From NCBI GenBank assembly GCA_009667805.1, contig CM019067.1:242765721-242829720 (forward strand): a DNA stretch of 64,000 bases, in the 5' to 3' direction. Source of the stretch: Leptobrachium leishanense (Eukaryota > Chordata > Amphibia > Anura > Megophryidae). A model generated the notes under the pieces. The model did no database searches. It saw nothing but the letters and a program-made list of their open reading frames with translations, and was not told where the DNA came from. The translations under genes were made by a program, and so were the position numbers. Below, in pieces: positions 23,969 to 33,739 of this stretch (its first letter is position 1; each line of letters begins with the position of its first letter).

Positions 23969-24716
23969 TTTAGAGGTTGTTCACTAACCTCCAAATTGGC
24001 CTCGAATTGCACCAGACGGTGAATTTCACTAAGCTGTCAATCCGCCAAACACTGGCGAATGGACAGCAAAATATGATGCAATTCGCCACAGTTCGCTGCA
24101 ATTTGGTGTTGTCCAGCGGCACTGAAATTGCTCCATGGAAGACTATCGAGTCGAGTCTACCATTCACAGAATACCAAACTGCACCGAAATTCTGGCGAAA
24201 TGCACTGATTTTCAGTGTTTCATTTTGACAGGTTTAAATACGTAATATATATATATATTATTTTTTTTTAAAGACCATTTATTATTTCTATTTTCAGCAA
24301 AATACCCTTTTTATTTTTTAGGACAACTTTTTGTATTTTTTACGTGACATTTTTGTTTTACTCTTTTTAAAAGTCTTTTTTTTATTTTGTAACAGACATT
24401 TTTATTATTTTGTAAGGACTTTTTTTATTATTTGGACACATTCTTACTACATTTTATTAATTTATACTACTATTAGGAGAATAGGAGTCTTCCTTTTTTT
24501 GGCAGCTCGGCAGAGTTCGCCAACATCGGTGCACGTCGGCGGTCTACGTCTGATAATTGCTTCGGTAACTTCAGTTTTGGAAAAATACAGTGACCATTTG
24601 CCAAATAGTAAACTCACCGTATTTTCTGCGGAATGGAATTGCCGACACACAGCGAATTGGGCCGAAACGCAAATCAACAAAATTGCCTGCAATTTCGGTG
24701 CTATGTGACTAGACCC
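23969..24716. mobile_element. TTCACTAA-class non-autonomous element, about 750 bp
   Basis: The left end GTTGTTCACTAACCTCCAAA and right end ATGTGACTAGACCCTTT are loosely inverted. Internal CGAATTGCACCAGACGGTGA, CGCCAAACACTGGCGAA and TTGCCTGCAATTTCGGTG words link it to 8334-8475 and 49890-50330. An AT-rich core lies between 24236 and 24480. There is no transposase. Confidence 0.6.
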
Positions 24717-24819
24717 TTTCATGTGCTGAATCCAAGTGTCATTGTAAATCCAAAAATAATCCTTGGTGGCGCATTCTGCTCCACATCAATTAGATTATCA
24801 GGAAGCAAATATATGTAAA

Positions 24820-25010
24820 ATGTAGGAGCCAGTAAGAAAAACAGGGAGCCAGCTACGTTTGCTAAACACAAGTTTCTATACAGATTTGTGTAGAATAATC
24901 AAATTATTTCGGAGCCAAAGGTACAATTTTGCAAGCCAGTGGCTCCATGTTCCTGGATTTGTCAAGTGCTGATGTACATATATTTTTTTGTGTTAATTTT
25001 TTTTAAAACA
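24820..25010. repeat. old interspersed repeat (GCCAGTGGCTCCAT type)
   Basis: GGAGCCAGTAAGAAAAACAG, GCAAGCCAGTGGCTCCATG and TGGATTTGTCAAGTGCTG recur in 15356-15500. The class is unknown. Confidence 0.5.
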
Positions 25011-25793
25011 CAGTAAATCTGCATAAATCATGCTTGTGTCAATAAAATGTTTCTCCTCCATACAAGTATTGGTATAGTACTGGTTCGTTGTGCCTCAGCT
25101 GGATAGGTATAATGTACTTGAGGGTGTATAATTAATAATAATTCTGAAAAAAAATGATAAGAAGAATAGAATCAAGATATTATTTTTGGAAGAAAAATAC
25201 CTTTGAATAAAACGACATATGTTCAATAAAACAATAAGCTATGTGTTACCATCATGAAATATCCTTGAATCTATGGTTTTTACACCTGATACAGTTGATG
25301 TGCTTGCTGTCTCACATTAAAAAAAAATAAGCAACAGATAATATGCCAGGTACGCTTAGCTTCCATCATGTCTTGTTATAGAAGCTTTGATCTGATTTCA
25401 CCAGGAAACATGTCTTTAGCATACTGTCATAGCTAGACAGGGAAGTCAACCGCTAACACCTGTTTACCCTCCCAGGCATGTCACCAGGAGAGGGATGATT
25501 ATTTGCCATAGAGAATCTCAATATAAGCATTATACGCAATGCTGAATTATTCCTAAACCTCACAATGCATGATGCTAGTATAGAGTGCCGTAAATACTTA
25601 TAACAAGTATTCTATGGTTTTCAAATTACTGGAACCAGATATGTGACATCATAAGCAGCCACAAAACAGATTTTTTTTTTTTCCTATATAAGGTGCTAAA
25701 ATATGTCTCAATGTTTCAGGATTTTTCTGCCACTGTGGCCAACCTTGTTGAACACATCTAACACCAGTGGGGTTTTTTGACTCTTTTACTCCA
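25011..25793. other. intronic DNA, nothing recognised
   Basis: AT-rich low-copy-looking sequence. Confidence 0.4.
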
Positions 25794-25918
25794 GGGGTCA
25801 GCCTCCTTGGCCCTCAAGTCGGCTCTCAAGAAGTTTTTCACCTACATCTCCCACGAAGCTCAGGCTCTCATTAGGTTGGCAGAGCCTCATGAGACGCATT
25901 GTGCAAAAACATCTGGGG
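25794..25918. mobile_element. hAT-type MITE copy (GGTCAGC...CATCTGG family), degraded
   Basis: GGGGTCAGCCTCCTTGGCCC, CTACATCTCCCACGAAGCTC and AAAACATCTGGGGCCCT are parts of the family that is better preserved at 43465-43601 and 54596-54732. Confidence 0.65.
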
Positions 25919-26689
25919 CCCTGTTCCAGACCTAATGCTAAAATGGATGCAGTAAGCAGGAAAATCGGAGCCTGCAGATTTTCCCTTACCGTTTCTACTT
26001 TAATGTCATGTTCCAGAGATACATGCTATCTTGGCACCTTGCCCCGGAACGAAGCGCATAGCTCGCTGATACCAGAAGTAGCACTCAGCACCACCGCGAT
26101 TATTGGCTCTTCTAGTCCATAAGACACCATGGAGCTTCGCGCATCCTAGACGCGGGCTCTGTGCGAGCTCACACTCGCGAGATCGGGCAGAGCGACGGAA
26201 TGGTCGTGGAGAAAGACTTGGAGCTATTTGATCCCTGTCTCACACTGATCCTGGCAAGAAGAAGCAGCGGATCACGCCACCCTTTTCACAGCTGGATAAG
26301 AGGTGAGTATGGGATTTTTAGGGGATTTTTAGACCGTGTTAAATTGTTTTGCATTTGCATTACGCGTCCAACATAGGCGTCACTACAGGGGGGCAAATAA
26401 TTGTGTAAGCTATCAATAAAACATGGGAGTATCCATTGGAATGTTGATCAATCTGTCCTTTGGTATTGGTCTCAGACAGTTCTACACTGTTAATCCTGCG
26501 AAAACATGAAATTTAATCATATGAAATAACATTACATGTTCCACTGTAACACACTTTACTATCTACTGCCTACTGCTGCTTGATTGATAAACCAGATGTC
26601 TCCAAGTGCCCATGGAGACCCTTTCTGTAATCCATACTCACACAGTACTGGCTCAATAGACAGAGTGGCTCAAATGCTGACTTTTTTTT
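25919..26689. other. intronic DNA with a GC-richer repeat-like block
   Basis: 26090-26330 (GCAGCGGATCACGCCACC, AAGAGGTGAGTATGGG) resembles blocks near 14940 and 36975 and the ACTCACCTC words inside the GGGCC-class elements at 51520 and 58796, read on the other strand. The ends are not defined. Confidence 0.35.
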
Positions 26690-27180
26690 TTCCTGTTATA
26701 GGAATAACATGGAAATTTAGATTTTTTTAAATTATTAAATGATTCATTTGCAGGGAGATTCATTTTCGTTGCAAATTTATCTTAGCTCGGAGGTCGGAAG
26801 TAGTTAGACACCTTGAAATTATATTTAATTAGCATTCTTTAGAACATCAGTGCCGACATATCACTTGCAATTGTAGTTATGAAAAGTATCATTTGACTAA
26901 ATAATTACTCTTCATTCCAACCACTTAATATCAGAGATTACTGTGATAATAAAATGCCAGGTCACGAATGTGTCACTTGGGTTATTTTGTTGCAGCAAAG
27001 TGTGAATTGATACAGAAGTAATATATATACCAAATTAAGAGCACACCACTTTACTAACATTTTAAAGATTTTAAAAACACCTGACTGAGGAATAAATGTT
27101 GTAGATTGGGTTACAAAATATTCTCTTAAAATGTCTAAGCCTGTCACAGTGTCACTGTTCGCCATCAAGGTAGATCCTAT
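26690..27180. promoter_or_regulatory. candidate conserved intronic enhancer
   Basis: It is non-repetitive and dense in homeodomain-type words: AAATTATTAAATGATTCATT near 26730, TTTAATTAGCATTC at 26824, CTAAATAATTACTC near 26899 and GTGATAATAAAATGCC near 26943. Inferred only. Confidence 0.38.
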
Positions 27181-27406
27181 CCTTCCTAACCCAATGCCTG
27201 CTCTGAGGAGATTATCTCATATATCTTTTTTCTATTATTCTAATTTTGTTTCCATTTATTGAATAATAAATTCAAATATGTCAAAGCTTTTGTTAGTTAC
27301 ACTTACGCAAAAGTATTGTCTATGAACCAATAATATTAGGAGGTTTGAGTGCAAACCTATCTAAAAACAGATAAAGTCAGGTATATACGGTTATGATCCC
27401 CTAATT

Positions 27407-28046
27407 CAGTGGTTCCCAACCGCAGTCCTCAAGTACTCCTAACAGGCCAGGTTTTCTGGATTTCCGAAGCACAGCACAGGTGATATGATTTGCTGCACAG
27501 TGATTGCAGGATTCAGTCTGCATTTCCCCAAGGTGATCCTTAAGGTCCCGTTCACACCTGGGCATTTTACAGCGTGTTCCTGCGCACTGTAAAACACCTA
27601 AACACCGTAATTCCACGATTTCCTATGGGGCCCGTTCACACTTGGGCGTTTTACAGCACGTCCAATGCCGGGGAACATACGACGAACAGCCGCACGAATG
27701 TTCGTCTGTGCGACGCAAGTGGCCAACGAACGCATTTTTTCGAGAACGTCAAACCGCTACTACTGACGTACAGAGTGCGCTGCGGCCGCATAGCGGCGTG
27801 TTTGCGTGATTAGGAGACGTCAGACGCTGCTAATGTCCGGCCAACATAACGTCCAGACGCAAAAGGGTTTTATTGATGTTCCGTACAAAATCATGTACGA
27901 AAATGCGCATCGTATGACCGCTATCGCGTATTCCGTGAAAAAATACGTCCATTCGTTCGAACTCACTTTTTCACGGACAACGTGAAAAATGCGTTCGTCT
28001 GACCCTAGCCTTAGAGGTACTTGAGGACCGCGGCTGGAAACCAATG
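27407..28046. mobile_element. hAT MITE (CAGTGGTTCCCAACC family) carrying an insertion
   Basis: The ends CAGTGGTTCCCAACCGC and GCGGCTGGAAACCAATG are inverted repeats. They are flanked by an 8-bp duplication CCCTAATT / CCCTAAAT with one mismatch. The body (TCAAGTACTCCTAACAGGCC, AGCACAGCACAGGTGA, TTCAGTCTGCATTTC) matches the uninterrupted copy at 36561-36746. The TTAA element at 27544-28010 splits it at the sequence ATCCTTAA, which is intact in the other copy. Confidence 0.88.
27544..28010. mobile_element. CpG-rich TTAA-target MITE with a foreign left end
   Basis: Its right end CGTCTGACCCTAGCC and body (GCCGGGGAACATACGACGAA, GAGTGCGCTGCGGCCGCATA, CCGGCCAACATAACGTCCAG) match the copies at 28608, 29230 and 42581. 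The left end does not: it reads GGTCCCGTTCACACCTGGGC, and this is repeated as GGGCCCGTTCACACTTGGGC at 27626. It is flanked by TTAA (27540-27543) and TTAG (28011-28014). Confidence 0.8.
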
Positions 28047-28361
28047 CCCTAAATCAATCATCAATCCTAAGGTGCTATCTTGATGAATAGGACAACCTGA
28101 TCTTTTAGAACCAACATTTATACTTTCCAGATCTATGTTCCAAGATCCTATGATAAAATCGACATTTATAAGAGGGAAACTCAAACCATTGGCAAACGAA
28201 GCATTCGTCATTTGCAACAACAGCAAACATCAGCAAATTGTGAATAACCCCCTATGTCCCATTTAGAAATCCCATAGTTTACTCAAAACAGTTATCTTTT
28301 AATGTGTCTCAAAGATACAACAATGGTTCAAGAATTCATCACTTGTTCTTTCTGCTCTCAT

Positions 28362-28544
28362 AAGGGTCTATTCACTAAAAGGTGAAACTTTGGAGAACTT
28401 TTGGAGAAGTGAAAATTCTAAGTCAAAATAACCGATTTGGAAAGTGAATTAATGGGAGAATTTTTCTGGTTTGACTATTTTGACCTAGACTTTTCACTTC
28501 TCCAAAAGTTCTCCAAAGTTTCACCTTTTAGTGAATAGACCCTT
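28362..28544. mobile_element. GGGTCTATTCACTAAA palindromic MITE, 183 bp
   Basis: AAGGGTCTATTCACTAAAAG and CTTTTAGTGAATAGACCCTT are perfect inverted ends, and the arms continue through AACTTTTGGAGAAGTGAAAA. It is related to the 182-bp MITE at 15631-15812 by size and by the core GGGAGAATTTTTCTGG. Confidence 0.9.
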
Positions 28545-28607
28545 ATGAGAGCAGAAAGAGCAAGTGATGAATTCTTGAACCATTGTTGGATCTTTGAGAC
28601 ACATTAA

Positions 28608-29034
28608 GGCTAAGGTCAGACGAAAGCAGTTTTAACGTGCGTTTAGCCGCACAAAATCACGGGCGTGCTAGCAGCAAATGATGTCCAATGCCGGGGAACA
28701 TACGACGAACGGCCGCACGAAAGTTCGTCCGCGCAACGCAAGTGGCAAATGAACGCATTTTTTCGAGAACGTCAAACCGCTATTACTGACGTACAGAGTG
28801 CGCTGCGGCCGCATAGCGGCGTGTTTGCGTGATTAGGAGACGTCAGACGCTGCACACGTCCGGCCAACATAACGTCCAGACGCAAAAAGGGTTTTATTGA
28901 TGATCCGTACAAAATCACGGACGAAAATGTGCATCGTATGACCGCTATCGCGTATTCCGTGAAAAAATACGTCCATTCGTTCGAACGCACTTTTTCACGG
29001 ACAACGTGAAAAATGCGTTCGTCTGACCCTAGCC
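28608..29034. mobile_element. CpG-rich TTAA-target MITE, 427 bp
   Basis: The left end GGCTAAGGTCAGACGAAAG and right end TTCGTCTGACCCTAGCC are inverted, with TTAA on both sides (28604-28607, 29035-29038). Comparison with the uninterrupted arms (CACATTAAAAGATAACTG at 28284-28301 on the minus strand) shows a TTAA target. This points to the piggyBac or Kolobok type of transposition. Unusually rich in CpG. Confidence 0.9.
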
Positions 29035-29102
29035 TTAAAGATAACTGTTTTGAGTAAATTATGGGATTTCTAAATGGGATATAGGGGGTTATTCACAATT
29101 TG

Positions 29103-29823
29103 TTATGTCCCATTTCCAAATCCCATAGTTTACTCAAAACAGTTATCCTTTAATGTGTCGCAAAGATCCAACAATGGTTCAAGAATTCATCACTTGCTCT
29201 TTCTGCTCTCATAAGGGTCTATTCACTAAGGCTAGGGTCAGACTGAGGCAGTGCGAACGTGCGTGCAGCCGCACTTAATCACGGCCGCACTAGCAGCAGA
29301 TGCCGGGCAATGACGGCCAATATACGAAGTACGGTCGCACAAAAGTCCGGCTGCGCAACGCAAGTGGAAAATGAACGCATTTTTTCGAGAACGTGAAACC
29401 GCAGGTACTGACGTACAGAGTGCGCTGCGTCCGCTAGCGGCGTGTGTGCGTGATTAGGAGACGTCAGACGCTGCTAATGTCCAGCCTACATAACGTCCAG
29501 ACACAAAAAGTGTTTTATTGATGATCCGTACAAAATCACGGACGAAAATGCGCATAGTATGACCACTATCACGTATTCTGTGAAAAAATGCGTCCATTCG
29601 TTCGAACGCACTTTTTCACAGACAACATAAAAATGCGTTCGTCTGACCCTAGCCTTAAAGGTAAAACTCTGTAGAACTTTTGGAGAAGTGAAAATTCTAG
29701 GTCAAAATAGCCAAACCAGAAAAATTCTCCCATTTATTTCACTTTTTAAATCGGCTATTTTGATCTAAAATTTTCACTTCTCCAAAAGTTCTCCAGAGTT
29801 TCACCTTTCTCTGAATAACCCTG
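29103..29823. mobile_element. third copy of the arm plus MITE, with its own TTAA insertion
   Basis: 29103-29229 repeats the left arm of the palindrome in direct orientation (CAATGGTTCAAGAATTCATC, TCTGCTCTCATAAGGGTC). The MITE begins at 29213, is broken by 29230-29654, resumes as GGAGAAGTGAAAATTCTAGG and ends CTCTGAATAACCCTG at 29823. That right end is the CAGGGTTATTCA type instead of GGGTCTATTCAC, so it ties the two MITE groups together. Confidence 0.85.
29230..29654. mobile_element. CpG-rich TTAA-target MITE, 425 bp
   Basis: The ends GGCTAGGGTCAGACTGA and CGTCTGACCCTAGCC are inverted. It is flanked by CTAA (29226-29229) and TTAA (29655-29658). It sits at CACTAAAAGG of the MITE terminus, which is uninterrupted at 28373-28382. 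The body matches 28608-29034 closely. Confidence 0.88.
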
Positions 29824-30003
29824 ATAGTAAAACTTTGGAATATTGTTGGTCTACAAAAACTTAAGGAAACTTTCTCTGAAACATTCAGCCTTCCTAAGTA
29901 AGGTAAACCTGAAGAGTCATTCATTACACCCTGTATGTACAAAGGGATTAATATGTTTGTTCCTCAGAAAATGAGAACTTGGAAATTAAATTATTATATT
30001 CAG

Positions 30004-30036
30004 TATCTCACTATATTTTTTTAAAAATTCTTACAG
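30004..30036 (+). other. GLI3: GLI3 intron 2 splice acceptor with branch point
   Basis: The intron ends TTCTTACAG immediately before the exon. A T-rich run at 30011-30022 forms a weak, A-interrupted polypyrimidine tract. CTCAC at 30007-30011 fits the yUnAy branch-point consensus with the branch A at 30010, 27 bases from the exon. Confidence 0.85.
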
Positions 30037-30279
30037 AGGATGAAAGTCCTGGACCGAACTATCACAGAGAAAGACGAAACGCCATCACGATGCAGCCACA
30101 GGGAGGACAAGGCCTTACTAAAATTAGTGAGGAACCTTCTACATCCAGCGAAGAAAGGGCATCTCTAATTAAGAAGGAGATCCACGGATCTATAACTCAC
30201 TTGCCTGAACCTTCAGTCCCTTATCGCGGCACTGTCTTTGCGATGGACCCAAGAAACGGTTACATCGACCCACATTACC
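30037..30279 (+). CDS. GLI3: GLI3 coding exon 3 (N-terminal segment)
   Basis: GLI3 is the zinc-finger transcription factor that mediates Hedgehog signalling, as a full-length activator or a cleaved repressor in the nucleus. The exon reads in phase 1: its first two bases finish a Glu codon begun in the previous exon, and its last base C opens the next codon. It translates from [20 protein letters not shown] to [18 protein letters not shown]. From memory this matches human GLI3 residues of about 42-122, with conserved blocks [31 protein letters not shown] and [18 protein letters not shown]. The 243-bp length also equals the human exon as I recall it, and being divisible by three makes the exon symmetric (phase 1-1). 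GLI2 lacks this segment as I remember it. The part lies upstream of the SUFU-binding and zinc-finger regions and would be in both activator and repressor forms. No break is seen. The flanking coding exons are outside the window. Confidence 0.97.
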
Positions 30280-30288
30280 GTAAGTAAT
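30280..30288 (+). other. GLI3: GLI3 intron 3 splice donor
   Basis: The exon end CATTACC is followed by GTAAGTAAT. GTAAGT is the consensus U1 donor and supports the exon end given for the coding feature. Confidence 0.93.
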
Positions 30289-30446
30289 TAAGGTTTTGTT
30301 TTAATGAATGAATGAACCGTTGTGTATGTTTATTACTTTATTGAGTTTACTATACGTGTTTACAATTCTTTGAATGTATAAATAAAAATAAATAAATATA
30401 TCTTAAAAACAAATGATAATTATAATAATAATAATTAAAAATATAT

Positions 30447-31158
30447 GGGCTCTATTACATTCTTTGCGCAAAAACGCTCGTGCAGCACGTTAATTTGTGG
30501 GCGACGTGTTAAACGATAACAAGCGTAAATTAATGCTGGTATTACAATCCTCGCGCATTTTTTCATCCGTCAAAAAATACCGCGCGTAAAAAAGACACGC
30601 AAAAACGTGCGCGCAGAAATCGGTTGGCGGACTGTTTTTTCACGCGATTCCGCCAATTAGAATTAAGAACCACAATTGTCTCCCGTTAAGTTTTTGCTTC
30701 TGCCAAAATCAATCTGAGTATATATGCTGCAGCAATAATAAAAACACGCACAACTTCTCAATTTTATTGTTTGGGTATGAGTAGAATGTGTAACTATACT
30801 TTGCTGTATTTTTTTTCTTTGGGCTGGTGTATTTGGGCTCGGCCAGGACGTTCAGATTTGCCTTTAACATCAGCTTTTAGAAGACGTTAAATTTTTGCGC
30901 GCAAACGCTGTGCGTTAAATTTTGCGCATAGATTGTAATACCAGCCGCGTACCAGCGCACAAACGCATTTGCGCTCACAATGTTAAGTATAGGACGCGCA
31001 AAGTACATTACGCTCGCAAAGGGTTTGCGCGGTAGACATTAACGCGCATTTTTTGCACGGACATTGTAATAGGACGTTTTGCGCAAAGGGTTTTGCCCCT
31101 CGCTTTAATACGTTTTTGCGCACGCGTTAACGTTTGCGCGAAGAATGTAATAGAGCCC
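30447..31158. mobile_element. GGGCTCTATTACA-family element, 712 bp
   Basis: The ends GGGCTCTATTACATTCTTTG and GAAGAATGTAATAGAGCCC are inverted repeats, with TAT on both sides. The interior is full of GCGCAAA, CGCGTTAA and AACGCGCA words on both strands. It shares CCAAATACACCAGCCC-type text (reverse strand, near 30830) with 49146-49835. No transposase. The element lies 167 bp after the GLI3 splice donor. Confidence 0.85.
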
Positions 31159-31830
31159 TATATATTTAAATATATACGGCTCTGGTTCTAAACAGTTGTT
31201 TTGGGATGTTTTGTGATCCTGAGGGTATTTAAGTGTATTTAATGTGTGACCGATCCAAGAAATGTTACTTAGGAGAAATTATTAGTATATGTGTCTTTTA
31301 CTGGTCCCCGCTGTCTGCTGTGGACAACATGCGATCTAAAGAAACCATAGATTTCAATAAGGAATCTCGACTCATAAAGCCTGCCTTGTAAAGCAGGACA
31401 CAAAACTGCGAACAGACCTCCACAAAGACACAACGCATGCATTTCCACTTCATAGACCTGCGATTAGTAACACGCCCCTTTGCTTTTTATTGTGGAGGGC
31501 TCGCCCCGATAGACATTCTTTGCTGTGGGTTGTAATGGGCAATGACTATGTTTTATAGCATTCTTCAGTCTACACCCCCCTCAGACCTGACCCTTCTCTT
31601 GTGCCAGTGGTGTTGTACCCCCTGCTACCATTAAAATACAAAAAGCATCAGTAAATGAAAACAACTGGAAGATATTTGAGATCTAGTCGTATAAAATACG
31701 TCCCTCTTGCATTGCCTTTACTAAGCTTGTCGAGCGGGTAAGCCTTCAGACTTTTCACGTAGAAGAAGCGGTTTTTAGTTAAAAACACACAGGACATTAA
31801 AGCAAAAAACAAAGAAAAACGTTTGTAATC
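31159..31830. promoter_or_regulatory. low-copy intronic DNA, weak enhancer candidate
   Basis: 31300-31580 is non-repetitive and of balanced composition (CATGCGATCTAAAGAAACC near 31328, GACCTGCGATTAGTAACACG near 31455). Nothing else is recognised. Very tentative. Confidence 0.25.
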
Positions 31831-31839
31831 AGCTGCATA

Positions 31840-32260
31840 TTGAGGTGTCAAAGCTCACGCCTTTCAATTACAGATTTATCGCCCAGTCAGGATGTGCCAC
31901 TGCCCTTTCACCTCCTCGCTCCCCAATTCCAGATGACATTTGGTGATCCAGATAGGTCCTGGTGTGGTTTATTTATTTACTTTTAGTCCCTTTCCAATAT
32001 GATTCACTAACGTTATGTTAAAAGGTCACAGACCAGATGACTGATTAGCAGGGACAGCTGATTAGTGCCCAGGTATTTCTAAGACAGAGTTTCCCAGGAT
32101 AAAAGCAAGTCTTATACCTTCATTAGTGGCAAGTAACATAAAACAAAGAATAATCACTTATTGGAGAGCAGATCAAAGTTGTTCACAACATGAGCAGTTT
32201 TCACCAGCCAGTCCTTGCCATTCATTAGTGTATAATAATGAGTCAACACATGTGTTTAGT
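31840..32260. promoter_or_regulatory. candidate conserved intronic enhancer
   Basis: It holds two identical CTGATTAG sites at 32041-32048 and 32058-32065, a nuclear-receptor type AAAGGTCA at 32021-32028, CAATTACAGATTTATCG near 31865 and CATTAGTGGCAAG near 32121, all in non-repetitive sequence. It is among the more convincing candidates by motif density, but conservation is untested. Confidence 0.4.
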
Positions 32261-32582
32261 TTAAAAATGTATCCCTCACACTTGTGAGGGTAAATTATTT
32301 ATGGAATATGGATATCTTTATTGTTAAGTGATGGATAGAACCAGTTAGGGCTTTTTTTTAGCTGTCGGATGCTAGGACTTGCATCTGGTATGGATGATTT
32401 TAATGGGATGCTTTGTTACTGCAATCATTCTTTTTATAAGCCGCAGTTCTGTTAGGACAGTCTGTCTAGGTCTAGGACAAAAGTATTTGTTATATATATA
32501 TATATATAACACCTCGATCCCCGCACTCCCTGTAAACAGCTTACTGGCTCCGGTGCTGGAAATTGGCACAGACTCCTATAGA
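32261..32582. other. intronic DNA with (AT)n and repeat flank
   Basis: A short (TA)n run lies at 32490-32509. 32510-32582 (ACACCTCGATCCCCGCACTC) probably belongs to the repeat whose palindrome follows. Confidence 0.5.
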
Positions 32583-32775
32583 CACCTCGATAATCGATAT
32601 TCCGCCACACTGAGACTTGAAGTAAATAAAAATGATTTTTTAGAATGTCAACATTTCAGTCCCAACCAGACTTTTCTCAAGACAATGAGAAAAGTCCGGT
32701 TGGGACTGAAACGTTGACATTCAATAAAATCTTTTTTATTTACTTCTAGTCTCTGTGTGGCGGAATATCGAGGTG
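32583..32775. repeat. 193-bp palindromic repeat
   Basis: CACCTCGATAATCGATATTC and GGAATATCGAGGTG are the outer ends. The inner arms ATGTCAACATTTCAGTCCCA and TGGGACTGAAACGTTGACAT flank a short loop around AAGACAATG. It is likely a MITE with foldback structure; target duplication is not resolved. Confidence 0.82.
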
Positions 32776-32964
32776 TGTATTTATATTTATTTATATTATA
32801 TTATATATTTTTAGAAACATATTTAACTTTTTGAAATCACATTTTGCATTCAGATTGTCTAAAAATACAGCCCTATATAAAAATCTGACCTACAGGGTTG
32901 GATTCAGAAAAAGAAACCAAATGATAATTAAAATTTACTTTCAAAACAATCTTTAAATCATATA

Positions 32965-33074
32965 TGTGTGGGTTGTACTGAAAGTAATGCAAAAGTTGGC
33001 AATTTGAATGACCTACATCAGTTAAAAAAATGTAATGCCCACTATATAGAATTACTTTCAGTACAACCCTCACA
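32965..33074. mobile_element. mariner-like MITE, 110 bp
   Basis: TGTGTGGGTTGTACTGAAAG and CTTTCAGTACAACCCTCACA are inverted ends flanked by TA on both sides (32963-32964, 33075-33076). TA targets and ends containing GTNNNNNAAAGTAAT resemble mariner-derived MITEs. No coding capacity. Confidence 0.82.
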
Positions 33075-33076
33075 TA

Positions 33077-33739
33077 CTTGCTCTTGCTGGTTATGTATAG
33101 ATGTTGGCTCTATGCTGACCTAGCCGTTAGTGAGCAGGGCCATGATACAAAACGCCTCAAGTCACTATTCCAGCTGAGCTGCAATCTTTGCATGTGGCTT
33201 GCCTTTAATGGCAGGTTACTTTATATTAATGCTTACTATACTTCTTTTAGGAAGTGATAATTAGTGGTCAGATGGAGAATAACAAGCTGTTCCCTGCTTC
33301 CTTTTTATTCTCGTCTCAGGGTGGTATTCGAATAAGAATTATGGCTCTGAGACTCATCAAATAATATTTTACTTACCTCTGAATCACAGTACAGTGGCGG
33401 TGCGACGCAGTCGCACTGCCTCCTCTGGCCGCATGTAGAAGGAAACTGGGAACAAATAGTTTGCCATTGTCCCTCTGCTGTCCATACACGACCCTCTGTC
33501 ACGAGCTCACAGTGTTGGGGTCGTCAAGGAATGATACCAGTGCATGGCAGTTCATTGCTGCCAGTGTCCATTAGTGGATCCCTTTTTATGAGTCAACCAT
33601 CTAACATAGTGTCTTGCTCGTAACAAAGCCAGTAATAGAGATGCTAAGGATTATTGGATCATATCTACTTTTCCCTTTAAAGGTGCTCTATTAACGACTA
33701 CATCAGAATTGGGGTCGTAGAGTCTAATAGATGCGGAAA
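33077..33739. other. intronic DNA, nothing recognised
   Basis: Mixed composition, with a GC-richer portion at 33390-33520. No coding signature. Confidence 0.4.

Larger units (their letters stand above)
28234..29102. repeat. nested palindrome (inverted repeat about 440 bp when insertion removed)
   Basis: The left arm starts CAAATTGTGAATAACCCCCT and the right arm ends AGGGGGTTATTCACAATTTG. Between them ATCCCATAGTTTACTCAAAA, CAAGAATTCATCACTTG and TCTGCTCTCATAAGGGTC recur in inverted order. The centre is the MITE at 28362-28544. The right arm is split by the TTAA MITE at 28608-29034. A third, direct copy of the left arm follows at 29103-29229. Confidence 0.9.
1..30036 (+). other. GLI3: GLI3 intron 2, 3' part
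   Basis: All sequence upstream of the exon is read as the 3' part of the intron after the first coding exon. No other exon with recognisable protein similarity and splice sites was found on either strand. The intron start is outside the window. Content is transposon-derived sequence alternating with low-copy DNA, itemised separately. Confidence 0.85.

Noticed and set aside
30447..31158. Possible additional exon or regulatory island just after the GLI3 donor
   Set aside because: Perfect transposon-type inverted ends and related copies at 49146, 50985 and 58167 show it is a mobile element.
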